Source: Actinomyces succiniciruminis
GTDB lineage: Bacteria; Actinomycetota; Actinomycetes; Actinomycetales; Actinomycetaceae
Length of the DNA stretch: 64,000 nucleotides
Reading direction: 5' to 3'
NCBI RefSeq assembly: GCF_900002405.1
Contig: NZ_LK995535.1
Coordinates: 27,991-91,990 of the forward strand
The notes beneath the pieces were generated by a model. It searched no databases. It was not told the DNA's origin and was given only the letters and a program-made list of their open reading frames with translations. Each line of letters begins with the position of its first letter. Positions within the stretch are counted from its first letter, which is position 1. Positions 1 through 15,419 of this stretch are shown one piece after another. The position numbers were made by a program, and so were the translations under genes.

Positions 1-312
1 GGCGACGGCGGCCTGGGCGCTCTCGCCGACGGTGTCCTGCGCGAGGGTGACCTTCACGCCGGTCAGTTCGGCCAGGCGGGTGGCGACCGGGGCGAGGGAG
101 AAGTCGGGGTTGACCTGGCCCTTGGGACGGCCCAGGTGGGCGACGATGATGACCTTGGCGCCCGCGTCGAGCAGGGTCTTCAGGGTCGGCAGGGCGGCGC
201 GGATGCGGCCGTCATCGGTGATGTGCTTGTCGGCGTCGAGCGGGACGTTGAAGTCGGAGCGGACCAGGACGCGCTTGTCCTTCAGGTCGCCGAGGGACTC
301 GATGGTCTTCAT
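1..312 (-). CDS. pgk: Phosphoglycerate kinase, N-terminal part (runs off the left edge)
   Basis: Glycolytic enzyme that moves the acyl phosphate of 1,3-bisphosphoglycerate to ADP in the cytosol. Only the first 104 codons are in the window. The start ATG (312-310) opens [20 protein letters not shown], followed by FNVPLD, the [11 protein letters not shown] block and AHLGRPKG, which are standard N-domain substrate-binding motifs of the family. It lies downstream of gap in the same direction, the usual gap-pgk pair. The 160-bp gap between them holds a strong hairpin (397-434), so the two may be partly uncoupled. The rest of the gene cannot be judged. Confidence 0.95.
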   Translation of the reverse strand, partial: MKTIESLGDLKDKRVLVRSDFNVPLDADKHITDDGRIRAALPTLKTLLDAGAKVIIVAHLGRPKGQVNPDFSLAPVATRLAELTGVKVTLAQDTVGESAQAAVA

Positions 313-396
313 GGAACCTCGCAGTGCTGTGTTGGTTGTGTTGGTGGGATGGTTGGTGGATGGAGGTCCGGAGCGTGTGTTCGCACCGGATGCGGC

Positions 397-434
397 GGAC
401 GCCCGCGCACGCGAGTTGGCGTGCGCGGGCGTCC
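397..434 (-). terminator. gap-pgk intergenic hairpin
   Basis: A perfect 16-bp inverted repeat (397-412 against 419-434) closes a 6-nt loop about 40 nt after the gap stop codon. There is no U-tract on either side, so it may be a pause, an RNA processing site or an mRNA-stabilising stem and not a classical intrinsic terminator. Confidence 0.6.
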
Positions 435-473
435 GTCAGTTGCTCACAGTGGTGAGTGCCGGCTTACGCGGAC

Positions 474-2635
<2,162 letters not shown>

Positions 2636-2744
2636 GTGGTGATGCTCCTGGTCCTTGTTCTTGGGGTGTTATGGGCTGGTTGTGGGCTGCCGCGCGGCCG
2701 CTTTTCAGGGTCGGCCGGTTGGGTGCAGTCCACTCGGGTACCGG

Positions 2745-3806
2745 TCAGGCGGCGCGCGGCGGGCCGGTGATGTCCCCCACCGCGCCGTCGAAGGCGTCCC
2801 GGAAGACGGCGGCCAGCCGCAACGGGTCATGGTGGCACAGGGCGTCCCCCGTCCGCACCTGCCGCAGCATCAGCACCGCCCCCATGGAGTCGGCCACCGC
2901 GCTCAGTTCCGCGACATCCTCCACCACGCTCGGGTCGGCGATGACCACGTCCAGGCGCAGGTCGGGGGCGTACTCGGCCAACACGCGCAGATGGTCGGCG
3001 AGCGTCATGTCGTCGGTCTCGCCGCTCTGCGCCGACAGGTTCAGCACCACGGCCTTGCGGGCGCGGGTGCCGACCAGGGCGCGGCGCATGGACGGCAGGA
3101 TCAGGTGCGGCAGCACCGAGGTGTACCAGGAACCCGGCCCCAGGATCACCCAGTCGGCGGCGTCGATGGCGCGGATCGCCTCCGGGTGTGCATCGGCGTC
3201 CTCGGGCACCACGCGCACGTTCTCCATGCGGCCGCGGGTGGAGGCGACGGCCACCTGTCCACTGACGCGCTGGCGGTGATCGCCGTCGACGATATCCGCC
3301 TCGATCACCAGCGGGGAGGCGCTCATGGGGATGACCCGCCCGTGAATACTCAGCAGCCGGCCCACCCAGTCCAGCCCCTCGACCTCGTCGCCGAGCAGCT
3401 GCCACAGGGCCAGGATGAGCAGATTTCCCAGGGCGTGGTTGTCCAGCTCGCCCTCACCGGAGAAGCGGTGCTGGAGCACATCCCGCCAGGTCAGCCCCCA
3501 CTCGGTCTCGTCGGTCAGGGCCGCCAGGGCCATGCGCAGGTCGCCGGGCGGCAGGCAGTTGAACTCGCGGCGCAGGCGGCCCGAGGAGCCGCCGTCGTCG
3601 GCGACGGTGACCACGGCGGTGAGCCGCTGGGTGACGTGCCGCAGGGCCCGCAGGGTGGCGGACAGGCCGTGTCCACCGCCCAGGGCGACGACGGCCGGCC
3701 CCTCCTCCCCGCGTCGACGCCAGCCGGCCGAGTCGATGGTGGCGCGGGCGCCGGGCACGTCGATGCCGGTTGCACCGTGCCCGGGTTCCCCCGGAGTCTG
3801 TCCCAT
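2745..3806 (-). CDS. yvcK: YvcK/CofD-family gluconeogenesis factor
   Basis: Member of the CofD-like (UPF0052) family. YvcK homologues bind UDP-sugars and control carbon flow into the cell wall; catalysis is not established. Visible motifs: ALGGGHGLSATLRALR near the N-terminus, VADDGGSSGRLRREF, PPGDLRMALAAL, and LGPGSWYTSVLPHL in the second half. I chose the ATG at 3806 because a GGGGAGGG stretch precedes it by about 8 nt. A GTG at 3815 overlapping the rapZ stop is the alternative. It is translationally coupled to rapZ upstream and followed by whiA. Confidence 0.92.
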   Translation of the reverse strand: MGQTPGEPGHGATGIDVPGARATIDSAGWRRRGEEGPAVVALGGGHGLSATLRALRHVTQRLTAVVTVADDGGSSGRLRREFNCLPPGDLRMALAALTDETEWGLTWRDVLQHRFSGEGELDNHALGNLLILALWQLLGDEVEGLDWVGRLLSIHGRVIPMSASPLVIEADIVDGDHRQRVSGQVAVASTRGRMENVRVVPEDADAHPEAIRAIDAADWVILGPGSWYTSVLPHLILPSMRRALVGTRARKAVVLNLSAQSGETDDMTLADHLRVLAEYAPDLRLDVVIADPSVVEDVAELSAVADSMGAVLMLRQVRTGDALCHHDPLRLAAVFRDAFDGAVGDITGPPRAA

Positions 3807-3811
3807 GACGT

Positions 3812-4927
3812 TCACTCCCTCCCCAGGTCCCGGTGCTGCACGGCGACCTTGAATCCCGCGGCCCGCAGGCCGGCGCCGATCCGCTCGGCGGTCGCAACCG
3901 AGCGGTGCTTGCCGCCGGTACAGCCGACCGCGATGGTGACATTCGGTTTGAGCTCGTCCACGTAACGGGGCAGCGCCGGGATCAGCAGGTTCACGTATCC
4001 GTCCACGAAGGCGGCCGCGCCATCCTGCTGGAACACGTACTCGGCCACCGGCGCGTCCCGCCCGGTCAGATGCCGCAGTTCCGAAACCCAGTAGGGGTTC
4101 GGGATGAAGCGCACGTCCAGGACGTGGTCGGCGTCCATCGGCAGCCCGTACTTGAAGCCGAAGGACATGACCGTCACCCGCAGGCCCAGGTCGGACTCGT
4201 GGGCGACCAGTTCCCGGATCCGGCGGGCCAGGTCGTGCACCGAGTAGTCGGAGGTGTTGATGACCTCGTCGGCGGTGCCCTTCAGGCCGGCCAGCAGGGT
4301 GCGCTCGTGCTCGATGCCGTCCAGGATGGAGCCGGTGCCCTGCAGGGGGTGGGGGCGGCGGGAGGACTCGAAGCGGCGGATGAGCGCGGCATCGGAGGCA
4401 TCCAGGAAGATCAGGCGCACGTCCACGCCGGCGTCGCGCAGCTGCCCCAGGTACTTCATGAAGGAGGCGAAGAACTCGCGGCTGCGCACATCGACGACCG
4501 CGGCCAGCCGGTGCACGCCCGCCCCGACCGTCGTCATCATGCCCGCGAGCGCCGGCAGCAGCTGTGGTGGCAGGTTGTCCACCACGTACCAGTCGAGGTC
4601 CTCCAGGGCGTTGGCGGCCCGGGAGCGGCCCGCGCCGGACATGCCGGTGACGATGATCATCTCCGGCCGCTTGGCCGGCGGCACCGGCGGGGCCGCCTCA
4701 TCGATGGCTGGGATGCCGCGCGGGACCGTGTCCTTGGCCGGATCGCGGGGGGCGGGGGCGTCCGCCGCTGGGGTGGCGAGGTGGCGCACCGGCTTGCGCG
4801 GGGGGAGTCCCGGCGGCGGCGGGGCGGCGGGGGCGGGCCCGGCGACGGGTACCGACGGGGGGATCCGGTCGGGGCCGGCATCCGGCGCCGGCGGGCGGCC
4901 GGGGTCGGTTCGGTCCTGTGCGTCCAT
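3812..4927 (-). CDS. rapZ: RapZ-family nucleotide-binding protein with proline-rich N-terminal extension
   Basis: P-loop protein of the RapZ/YvcJ family, an RNA-binding adaptor in enterobacteria; its role in actinobacteria is unclear. Walker A is GMSGAGRS, with Arg where Lys is usual, which is common in actinobacterial members. VVDNLPPQLLPAL follows, and the conserved C-terminal block TVAIGCTGG-like is seen as TIAVGCTGGKHRSVATAERI in part. About 90 residues rich in Pro and Ala precede the P-loop and look disordered. The ATG at 4927 starts this extension; a shorter start just before PEMIIVTG cannot be excluded. It overlaps the start of yvcK and diverges from purT. Confidence 0.92.
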   Translation of the reverse strand: MDAQDRTDPGRPPAPDAGPDRIPPSVPVAGPAPAAPPPPGLPPRKPVRHLATPAADAPAPRDPAKDTVPRGIPAIDEAAPPVPPAKRPEMIIVTGMSGAGRSRAANALEDLDWYVVDNLPPQLLPALAGMMTTVGAGVHRLAAVVDVRSREFFASFMKYLGQLRDAGVDVRLIFLDASDAALIRRFESSRRPHPLQGTGSILDGIEHERTLLAGLKGTADEVINTSDYSVHDLARRIRELVAHESDLGLRVTVMSFGFKYGLPMDADHVLDVRFIPNPYWVSELRHLTGRDAPVAEYVFQQDGAAAFVDGYVNLLIPALPRYVDELKPNVTIAVGCTGGKHRSVATAERIGAGLRAAGFKVAVQHRDLGRE

Positions 4928-5058
4928 GCCCCCAGCATGGCACAACCGGCTGTGCCGGGCTCGCGTAGTTTCGGTAGCGTGGCCGTAGCAGTCGGCACGC
5001 GGCTGCCGTGCCACCCGGGCGCGAAGGCGCACCGCGCACAATCGACTTGGAGGCGACC

Positions 5059-6306
5059 GTGACCGCATCCCCATCCCCCTCCCCCGCCGCCATGGGCATC
5101 GGCACCCCGGGAACGCCCTCGGCCACGAAGGTGGCGCTGCTCGGCTCTGGAGAACTCGGCAAGGAGGTGGCGATCGCGCTGATGCGCCTGGGCGTGGAGG
5201 TCACCGCGATCGACCGCTACGCGGGCGCCCCCGCCCAGCAGGTCGCCCAGCACGCCCTGACCGTGGACATGTCCGATCCGGCGGCGCTGACCGCGGCGAT
5301 CGCGGCGTCCGGGGCACGGATCGTGGTGCCGGAGATCGAGGCGCTGGCCACCGACGCCCTGGTGGCGTTGGAGGAGGCCGGCGCGGTGCGGGTGGTGCCG
5401 ACCGCGCGTGCCGCGCGCCTGACCATGGACCGGGAGGGGATCCGCCGCCTGGCCGCGGAGACGCTCGGCCTGCCCACCAGCCCCTATGCCTTCGCCTCCT
5501 CTTCGGCCGAGCTGGCCGTCGCCGCCGAGCGCATCGGCTACCCCTGCATCGTCAAGCCGGTCATGTCCTCCTCCGGGCATGGCCAGTCCGTGCTGCGCGG
5601 ACGCGACGACGTGGCGGTCGCCTGGCGGCTGGCGGCCGCGGAGGGCCGGGTGGACCGGGGCCGGGTGATCGTGGAGGGCTTTGTGAACTTCGATGCGGAG
5701 ATCACGCTGCTGACGGTCCGCTCCCGCGACCCGCGCACCGGCCAGACCGTCACCTCGTTCTGCGAGCCGGTCGGGCACCGGCAGGTCGAGGGCGACTACG
5801 TGGAGTCCTGGCAGCCGCACCCGCTTCCAGAGGCGGCGCTGCGCCGCGCGCAGGAGGTGGCCGCGGCGGTGACGGGCGCGCTGGGCGGCTGGGGCCTGTT
5901 CGGGGTGGAGCTGTTCGTCTGCGGCCAGGAGGTGCTCTTCTCGGAGGTCTCCCCCCGCCCGCACGACACCGGCATGGTGACCCTGGCGAGCCAGCGCCTG
6001 AGCGAGTTCGAGCTGCACGCCCGCGCCCTGCTGGGCCTGCCGGTGGACACCGCACTGCGCTCCCCCGGCGCCTCCGCCGTGGTTAAGTCGCCCGTCGAGT
6101 CCGGGCCCGGCGCCGGGGTCACCTACCGGGGCGTCGCCGAGGCGCTGGCGGTGCCGGGCAGCGACGTGCGCCTGTTCGGCAAGCCCGACGCGCACCCGGG
6201 ACGCCGCATGGGCGTGGCCGTGGCGGCGGCCGACGACGTCGACTCGGCCCGCCGCCGGGCGCGGGAGGCGGCCGGAGCCATCACCGTGACGCGTCCCGAG
6301 GGCTAG
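5059..6306 (+). CDS. purT: Formate-dependent phosphoribosylglycinamide formyltransferase
   Basis: ATP-grasp enzyme of purine synthesis that formylates GAR using formate and ATP. The 415-residue length fits PurT. Visible motifs: [16 protein letters not shown] at the N-terminus, the ATP-grasp lid region [15 protein letters not shown], and the metal-binding [20 protein letters not shown] followed by PHDTGMVTL. The GTG at 5059 has GGAGG (5049-5053) upstream. It diverges from rapZ with about 130 bp between, so promoters for both should lie in 4928-5058. Confidence 0.95.
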   Translation: MTASPSPSPAAMGIGTPGTPSATKVALLGSGELGKEVAIALMRLGVEVTAIDRYAGAPAQQVAQHALTVDMSDPAALTAAIAASGARIVVPEIEALATDALVALEEAGAVRVVPTARAARLTMDREGIRRLAAETLGLPTSPYAFASSSAELAVAAERIGYPCIVKPVMSSSGHGQSVLRGRDDVAVAWRLAAAEGRVDRGRVIVEGFVNFDAEITLLTVRSRDPRTGQTVTSFCEPVGHRQVEGDYVESWQPHPLPEAALRRAQEVAAAVTGALGGWGLFGVELFVCGQEVLFSEVSPRPHDTGMVTLASQRLSEFELHARALLGLPVDTALRSPGASAVVKSPVESGPGAGVTYRGVAEALAVPGSDVRLFGKPDAHPGRRMGVAVAAADDVDSARRRAREAAGAITVTRPEG

Positions 6307-6318
6307 TCATCGAGGCGG

Positions 6319-7173
6319 TCAGCGAGCTCGGCGCCGGCGCCTGGGCGGGGTGACCCGCGCCTCGCCGTCGCCGTAGCGCACGCCCTCCTCCGCCTTGACG
6401 GCGGCCACCAGCACGAAGCTGAGGGTGACCAGCAGTGCCCAGCTGCCGAGCTTGCCCACGTGTACCAGGTGCCACCCGGCCTGCTGATCGGGGTAGCGCC
6501 AGGCGTTGAGGAACGTGCCGATGTTCTCCGCCAGCCATAGGAAGACCCCGATGAGCACGAACGACACGGCGGTCGGCATGCGGTAGCGGTCGCCGCCCAC
6601 GGTGAAGTGCGCCGCGGAGCCCCACAGGGCCAGGATGAAGCCGACCGCCACCGCCCAGCGCAGATCCCAGATGAAGTGGTGGGTGTAGAAGTTCGCGTAG
6701 GCGGCCACCGCCAGGGCCGTGACCGGCCCGCGGCGGAAGTCGGAGATGCGCAGGTCGAAGCGCCGAAAGGCCTGACAAAGATAGGAGCCGACCGAGGCGT
6801 ACATGAAGCCCGAGAAGATCGGCACCCCGCCCAGGCGCACCACGCCGGCGTCCGGATAGGTCCAGGAGCCTACACGCACCTTGAAGACCTCCAGTGCCAG
6901 GCCGATCAGGTGGAAGGCACAGATCACCGCCAGCTCGCGTCGAGTCTCCAGGCGCAACACCACGAAGGCGATCTGCACCACCACCACGTAGATGAGCAGC
7001 GCGTCGTAGCGGGCGAGCGGCATGTCGAACCGGTTCCAGACGAGCACGGAGACCGCCATGCCGGCGAACACGGCGATCGGGAAGGCGCAGCAGGCCAGCT
7101 GGATGGCGGTGAACTGGACCAGGCGCAGCGGCAGCAGCCGCAGCCGGCTCAGCGGGGCGCGTTCTTCGGGCAT
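6319..7173 (-). CDS. DUF817 family integral membrane protein
   Basis: Polytopic membrane protein of unknown function with about eight hydrophobic segments. The block EVFKVRVGSWTYPDAG followed by GVPIFSGFMYASVGSYLCQA is the DUF817 signature as I recall it. The C-terminus ends in a run of arginines (PPRRRRRAR), a positive cytoplasmic tail. It is convergent with purT, with only 12 bp between the stop codons. ATG at 7173 or GTG at 7179 could start it; neither has a clear ribosome binding site. No function is proposed. Confidence 0.8.
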   Translation of the reverse strand: MPEERAPLSRLRLLPLRLVQFTAIQLACCAFPIAVFAGMAVSVLVWNRFDMPLARYDALLIYVVVVQIAFVVLRLETRRELAVICAFHLIGLALEVFKVRVGSWTYPDAGVVRLGGVPIFSGFMYASVGSYLCQAFRRFDLRISDFRRGPVTALAVAAYANFYTHHFIWDLRWAVAVGFILALWGSAAHFTVGGDRYRMPTAVSFVLIGVFLWLAENIGTFLNAWRYPDQQAGWHLVHVGKLGSWALLVTLSFVLVAAVKAEEGVRYGDGEARVTPPRRRRRAR

Positions 7174-7244
7174 CGGCACAGACTACCCAGTGCCCGGTGC
7201 GCCCGCCGTGAGCCGGCTGCGGCCGTCGGTTACCGCGTAGCCGG

Positions 7245-8714
<1,470 letters not shown>

Positions 8715-8735
8715 TCAGGTTCGGAATCGATTCTG

Positions 8736-8776
8736 CCCGTCCCGCGCCGGAACCGGATGCGCCGGCGCGGGACGGG
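8736..8776 (-). terminator. Intercistronic hairpin between bglF and bglA
   Basis: A perfect 15-bp G+C-rich inverted repeat (8736-8750 against 8762-8776) lies 9 nt after the bglF stop codon and lacks a U-tract. It probably stabilises the bglF message or lowers bglA expression relative to bglF. Confidence 0.6.
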
Positions 8777-8784
8777 GATGGGGA

Positions 8785-10797
<2,013 letters not shown>

Positions 10798-10867
10798 TCA
10801 GGGAACAGCTTAGAAGGTACCGGGGGTGCGGCGGCATAGCCTCCGAGGGTGCCCTTAGTCACACCAC

Positions 10868-11725
10868 CTATTCGGGTTGGAGGGGTTCCCGGTCGATGCC
10901 GGACTCCAGCCGGGCCACGTGCATGGTCAGGTAGGCGGTCTCGTCGTCCTGCACCGTGATTCCCAGACGCATCTCCAACAGTTCCTTCACCCGCACCGCC
11001 ACCCGGTAGGCCCGCGGATAGCGCAGCCGCAGGGACTCGGCGATCGCAGTTCCCGTACCGTCTGCCACCTGCTCGTCGGTGCGGGCACGCACCAGGAAGT
11101 AGCGCAAGTGCACCGCGAAGCGGGCGGCGTCGATGGAGTCGGCGCGGAAGTCGCGGCCGTAGGCGGCCTTGAGCACATCCATGACCTGGCCGATCAGCTT
11201 CGACTGGCGCGTCGCCTCCCGGGTTGAGGGGGCGCCCACGGCGGCGGCGAACAGGTGCAGGGCCAGGGCGACGGCCTCCCCGTCGGGCAGTTGCACCTCC
11301 TGGGCGCGGTTGAGCTCGGCGACCATGCGCTCCGCGAGCCGCAGCTCCTCCGGGTGCAGGTGGGCGGCCTCGGCGCGCAGCGGATAGTCCATGACGATGC
11401 CCGCGGCCGCCCGCTCCATGGCCTGATTGACGTGATCGACGACCGCCACGACCGTGGAGGAGGGCACGGTGGTGCCCAGCTCCCGGGCGGCCGCACGGAA
11501 GGTGCGCTCGATCAGGGCGATGCGCTCCAGCGGGATCGCGGCCATCACCTCGCCGACGCTCTCGGCGTTCTGCGCCAGCACGTAGCGGCGCGCCACCCGG
11601 GAGGTGTCGACCTCCTGGCCCGGTTTGTGCTGGAAGCCGAGGCCGCGGCCGGTCAGGATCGTCTCGCGTCCCAGCTCGTCACGCGCCAGGATCACGTTGT
11701 TGTTGAACACCCGCAGGATCTCCAC
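10868..11725 (-). CDS. licT: BglG/LicT family transcriptional antiterminator
   Basis: RNA-binding antiterminator controlled by PTS phosphorylation. It begins with the CAT RNA-binding domain (EILRVFNNNVILARDELG, residues 2-19). Two PRD domains follow (about 65-170 and 175-285); conserved histidines are visible in VVAVVDHVNQA and FAVHLRYFLVRA. The GTG at 11725 aligns with the family N-terminus; upstream in-frame codons are low-complexity and unrelated. It starts 14 bp after the uvrC stop, so it may be read from the uvrC promoter too. Its target RAT is directly downstream. Confidence 0.93.
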   Translation of the reverse strand: MEILRVFNNNVILARDELGRETILTGRGLGFQHKPGQEVDTSRVARRYVLAQNAESVGEVMAAIPLERIALIERTFRAAARELGTTVPSSTVVAVVDHVNQAMERAAAGIVMDYPLRAEAAHLHPEELRLAERMVAELNRAQEVQLPDGEAVALALHLFAAAVGAPSTREATRQSKLIGQVMDVLKAAYGRDFRADSIDAARFAVHLRYFLVRARTDEQVADGTGTAIAESLRLRYPRAYRVAVRVKELLEMRLGITVQDDETAYLTMHVARLESGIDREPLQPE

Positions 11726-11738
11726 CTGTGGGATTGTG

Positions 11739-14039
11739 TCACCGATCCGATGACGCCGCAGCGGGGTCCGTCTCCGCCTCCGTCCCGGTAGCCGCCCCGG
11801 CCTGTGCCCCGGCGAGGTGCTGCTGAATGGTGGCGGCCAGGGTTGGGCCAATGCCCTTGACGGCGGCGATCTGCTCGGCGGATGCCGCCCGGATGCGCTT
11901 GACGGAGCCGAACTCCTTCAGCAGCGCCGCCTGCCTGGCGGGGCCGAGGCCGGGGACGGTGTCGAGCACGGAGCGGGTCATGCCCGCCGAACGCTTCTTA
12001 CGGTGATGGGTGATCGCGAAGCGGTGGGACTCGTCGCGCAGGTACTGCAGCAGGTACAGGGCCGGCGAGGTGCGTGGCAGCACGATCGGGAACTCCTCCC
12101 CCGGCACCCACACCTCCTCCAGCCGCTTGGCCAGGCCCACCAGCGGCACGTCCACGCCGAGTTCGTCGAGGACCGCCCGGGCGGCATTGACCTGCGGCAG
12201 GCCGCCGTCGACGACGACGAGCCCGGGCGTGTAGGAGAAGCGCCGGGGACGGCCGGTGTCGGGGTCGACCGGACCGGAAACGGGCACTGCGGTGTCGCCG
12301 GCCCCGGCAGCCGTCGCGCCGCCGGCGGCGCCCGCGGGCTTGCCACCGGGGGCGTCCGCCACGACGTCGTCGGCCGTCTCCTCCACGTACTCCCCGCCGA
12401 CGTCGGCGGGGACGGAGCCGGACACCGGGCCGGGGCGGTTCTGCTCGGCCAGCAGCCGCTTGAAGCGACGGGTGAGTACCTCGTGCATGGCGGCGGTGTC
12501 GTCGGCGGTGCCGGTGCCGTCCTCGCCGCGGATGATGAAGCGCCGGTAGTCGGATTTCTTGGGGGCGCCGTCCTCGAAGACCACCATGGAGCCGACCTGG
12601 TAGGTGCCCTGCGTGTGGGAGATGTCGTAGCACTCCACCCGCAGCGGCGCCTCGGGCAGGTCCAGGGCCTCGGCCAGCTCCTCCAGCGCCTGGGAGCGCT
12701 GGGTGAGGTCGCCGGCGCGGCGGGTCTTGTGCTGGCGCAGCGCCTCCTCGGCGTTCTTGCGCACGTTGTCCATGAGGGCGGCCTTGTCCCCGCGCAGGGG
12801 CACGCGCAGCTCCACCCGGGCGCCGCGCAGGCCGGTCAGCCAGTCGCGTACGGCCCCGGCGTCGGACGGCAGGGCGGGCACCAGGATCTCCCGCGGGACG
12901 GCGGTGGTGGCGGTGTGGGTGACGTCGTCGACGCTGGTGGCGCCGCGCTCGCGGCGTCCGGTGCGATTGCCGTTCTCGGGGGCGGTGCGCTCCAGCGGGG
13001 CGGCGGGGGCACGACCGCCGACACCGAGGGAGGTGGTCGGCCCGGAGCGGGCGGGCGCGCCGACGGCGGTGCCCGCGGGGGCGGCGGCGTCGGCCGGGTC
13101 GAGCAGATCGGAGTAGACCTGCTGGAGGAGCCGCTCGATGAGTTCGGCGTCGGTGGCGTCCTCGACCAGGTCGATCACCCAGCCGCGCTGGCCGCGCACC
13201 CGCCCGCCGCGCACGTGGAAGACCTGGACGGCGGCGGTGAGCTCGTCCCGGGCCAGCGCGAAAACGTCCACGTCGGTGGCCTCCGGCAGCACCACCGCGT
13301 TCTGCTCGATGACCTTGCGCAGAGCCTCGGCGTCGTCACGCAGGCGGGCCGCCTTCTCGAAGTCGAGCGCCTGCGCGGCGGCCCGCATCTGTGCCTCGAC
13401 CTCGCGCAGGTAGGGGCCGGTGCGCCCGGCCATGAAGGCGCAGAAGTCCTCGGCCAGGGCCCGGTGGTCGGCGGGGCCGATGCGGCCCACGCAGGGGGCG
13501 GAGCACTTGTCGATGTAGCCCAGCAGGCAGGGGCGCCCGGAGGCGTGCGCGCGCTTGAACACGCCGGCCGAGCAGGAGCGGATGGGAAACACGCGCAGCA
13601 GTTGATCGAGGGTCTCGCGGATGGACCACACCTGCACGAAGGGCCCGAAGTAGCGCACACCGGGACGCCGGGCGCCGCGGACGATCTGCGCGCGGGGGAA
13701 GGTCTCCTGCATGGTGACCGCCAGGTACGGGTAGGACTTGTCATCCTTGTACTTGACGTTGAAACGCGGGTTGAACTCCTTGATCCAGGAGTACTCCAGG
13801 GCGAGGGACTCGACCTCGGTGGAAACCACCGTCCACTCCACCGCGCAGGCGGTGGTGACCATCTTCTGGGTGCGCGGGTGCAGTGCACTCAGATCCTGGA
13901 AGTAGTTGCTCAACCGCTGGCGCAGGTTCTTGGCCTTGCCGACGTAGATGACGCGTCCCTCGGCGTCCAGGAACCGATACACGCCCGGCGAGGTCGGGAT
14001 ATCGCCGGGGGCAGGACGGTATGTCGACGGGTCGGCCAT
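11739..14039 (-). CDS. uvrC: Excinuclease ABC subunit C, enlarged
   Basis: Nucleotide-excision-repair nuclease that cuts on both sides of the lesion with UvrB. Domains in order: GIY-YIG ([20 protein letters not shown], about 20-39), UVR/UvrB-binding ([13 protein letters not shown]), the RNase H-like C-terminal nuclease ([20 protein letters not shown]), and tandem HhH near the end ([19 protein letters not shown]). At 766 residues it exceeds the usual 600-690. The extra length comes from two Ala/Gly/Pro-rich insertions (about 315-385 and 540-605). Neither interrupts a visible motif. Confidence 0.95.
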   Translation of the reverse strand: MADPSTYRPAPGDIPTSPGVYRFLDAEGRVIYVGKAKNLRQRLSNYFQDLSALHPRTQKMVTTACAVEWTVVSTEVESLALEYSWIKEFNPRFNVKYKDDKSYPYLAVTMQETFPRAQIVRGARRPGVRYFGPFVQVWSIRETLDQLLRVFPIRSCSAGVFKRAHASGRPCLLGYIDKCSAPCVGRIGPADHRALAEDFCAFMAGRTGPYLREVEAQMRAAAQALDFEKAARLRDDAEALRKVIEQNAVVLPEATDVDVFALARDELTAAVQVFHVRGGRVRGQRGWVIDLVEDATDAELIERLLQQVYSDLLDPADAAAPAGTAVGAPARSGPTTSLGVGGRAPAAPLERTAPENGNRTGRRERGATSVDDVTHTATTAVPREILVPALPSDAGAVRDWLTGLRGARVELRVPLRGDKAALMDNVRKNAEEALRQHKTRRAGDLTQRSQALEELAEALDLPEAPLRVECYDISHTQGTYQVGSMVVFEDGAPKKSDYRRFIIRGEDGTGTADDTAAMHEVLTRRFKRLLAEQNRPGPVSGSVPADVGGEYVEETADDVVADAPGGKPAGAAGGATAAGAGDTAVPVSGPVDPDTGRPRRFSYTPGLVVVDGGLPQVNAARAVLDELGVDVPLVGLAKRLEEVWVPGEEFPIVLPRTSPALYLLQYLRDESHRFAITHHRKKRSAGMTRSVLDTVPGLGPARQAALLKEFGSVKRIRAASAEQIAAVKGIGPTLAATIQQHLAGAQAGAATGTEAETDPAAASSDR

Positions 14040-14048
14040 GGCAGGAGA

Positions 14049-15242
14049 TTATGCGCCCGCGTCGCCACCCGCCATCGCGGCCAGGACACCGGCGCAGGCG
14101 GCCGTCCCGATTCCCGCCGCAAGCACGCCCCACCCCGGGCCGAGCGAGCCCAGCAGGGCGCCGAGGCCGCTCCCCAGGGGCGCGCCCGCAAACACGATGG
14201 AGCGGTACAGGGTGGTGATGCCGTGCAGTCCCGGGCCGCGCGCGGAGCGAAGCAGCGCGCTGGAGGTGCCCGAGTTCCAGCCGCCCAGCCCGATTCCATA
14301 CAGCCCGGTACAGACGAGCAGCAGCGGAACGAGACGCGTCGTGGACATCGCGATCATCGCCATGCCGCTGAGCGCGCCGGCGAAGGCGGCGATCCGCCAA
14401 CTGGGCACACGTGCGACGATCGCCAGGTACGCGGCATTGGCCAGCACCACGCCGACCGAGACGATGGAGGAATTCGCGCCGTAGACCTGCGGCGGCATCT
14501 GCACAATCTTCAACAGGTACAACGGAATCACCGCGGAGTAGCAGCCGGCGAACACGTTCGAGAGAAAACCACTGATACTGAGCGCCAACGCCAGGCGATT
14601 GGCACGCAACAGCCTCCAGGAGGACTCCACTTCCCGCGCGTCGGTCCGTTCCGGGCGCCTCACGCCCGCGATACGCAATGCACATGCGAGCGCGACGACC
14701 GCGAAGACGATCGCGGCGAACAGTGGCGATACCCGGGACCAGGCGAACAGCGTGCCGGCCAGCGCCGGCCCCGCGATCCCGCCGAGGCTTTGGCCGGTGG
14801 ACAGTACGCCGTTGGTCCGCTCAATCGCGGCGGCTCTGGAGCTTTCAACAATCAGGATATTGACCGCGTTGTCGACGAACGGACGGGCGATTCCGAAGCC
14901 CGTTGAGAATACCCAGTACACCCAGGTGGCCCGCGCTCCCACCGCCACCGGGATGAGCGCCGCGTACAGGAGAGTATTCGTGAAGATGCCGCACAGTGCA
15001 GCGCCTCTGGCACCGTAGCGGTCCGCGACCCGGGCAACGGTGGGCCCCATCAGCACCGTGGGGAGTACCGCCCCGGCTCCGATCAGCGCCGTCGTGATCG
15101 CGTTTCCTCCCGCGGAGACCGCCAGCAGCATCAACGCTGTTGCACGCAGGCTGAACTCCAGGCGCGAGATGGTGCCCAGCGCGACGACCGGCACGGCCTG
15201 TCTGCTTATGGCGGGGGCGGATGGTTGAGATTCGGGCGGCAC
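14049..15242 (-). CDS. MFS transporter of unknown substrate
   Basis: About twelve hydrophobic segments in 397 residues, with the loop motif ARVADRYGARGAALCGI between segments 2 and 3 typical of the major facilitator superfamily. It starts with GTG at 15242 and ends 9 bp before the uvrC start, so the pair could be co-transcribed. Its G+C looks slightly lower than that of its neighbours. The MFS fold is clear, but no substrate can be assigned. Confidence 0.8.
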   Translation of the reverse strand: MPPESQPSAPAISRQAVPVVALGTISRLEFSLRATALMLLAVSAGGNAITTALIGAGAVLPTVLMGPTVARVADRYGARGAALCGIFTNTLLYAALIPVAVGARATWVYWVFSTGFGIARPFVDNAVNILIVESSRAAAIERTNGVLSTGQSLGGIAGPALAGTLFAWSRVSPLFAAIVFAVVALACALRIAGVRRPERTDAREVESSWRLLRANRLALALSISGFLSNVFAGCYSAVIPLYLLKIVQMPPQVYGANSSIVSVGVVLANAAYLAIVARVPSWRIAAFAGALSGMAMIAMSTTRLVPLLLVCTGLYGIGLGGWNSGTSSALLRSARGPGLHGITTLYRSIVFAGAPLGSGLGALLGSLGPGWGVLAAGIGTAACAGVLAAMAGGDAGA

Positions 15243-15266
15243 GGCGGGAACCCTATCGCCGTATCA

Positions 15267-15325
15267 ACCGACCTCGGTGGTCATTACGACCGACCTCGGC
15301 GGTTATTTCTACCGGTCTCGGTGAG
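15267..15325 (+). repeat. Short-word array ACCGACCTCGG
   Basis: Three copies of a roughly 15-nt word (ACCGACCTCGGTGGT at 15267-15281, ACCGACCTCGGCGGT at 15289-15303, ACCGGTCTCGGTGAG at 15311-15325) recur every 22 nt, about one to two helical turns, in the gap between the divergent MFS and HAD genes. They could be operator sites or one of the word arrays seen elsewhere in this window. Confidence 0.55.
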
Positions 15326-15419
15326 TCCTGGCCGGCGGCAGGGACGTCACCTATGCTGTGAGCGCCGCCTCAACCGCGGCAGGCCTCCACCCACGCGTCA
15401 AGGCAGCCCAGGAGTTTTC

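Noticed and set aside
8736..8776. A second RAT site between bglF and bglA
   Set aside because: The hairpin is a plain G+C inverted repeat without the GGATTGTTAC or GGCAAAACC motifs.
11817..14906. 1029-codon plus-strand frame opposite uvrC and the MFS gene
   Set aside because: Shadow frame; low-complexity composition, crosses two well-supported genes on the other strand.
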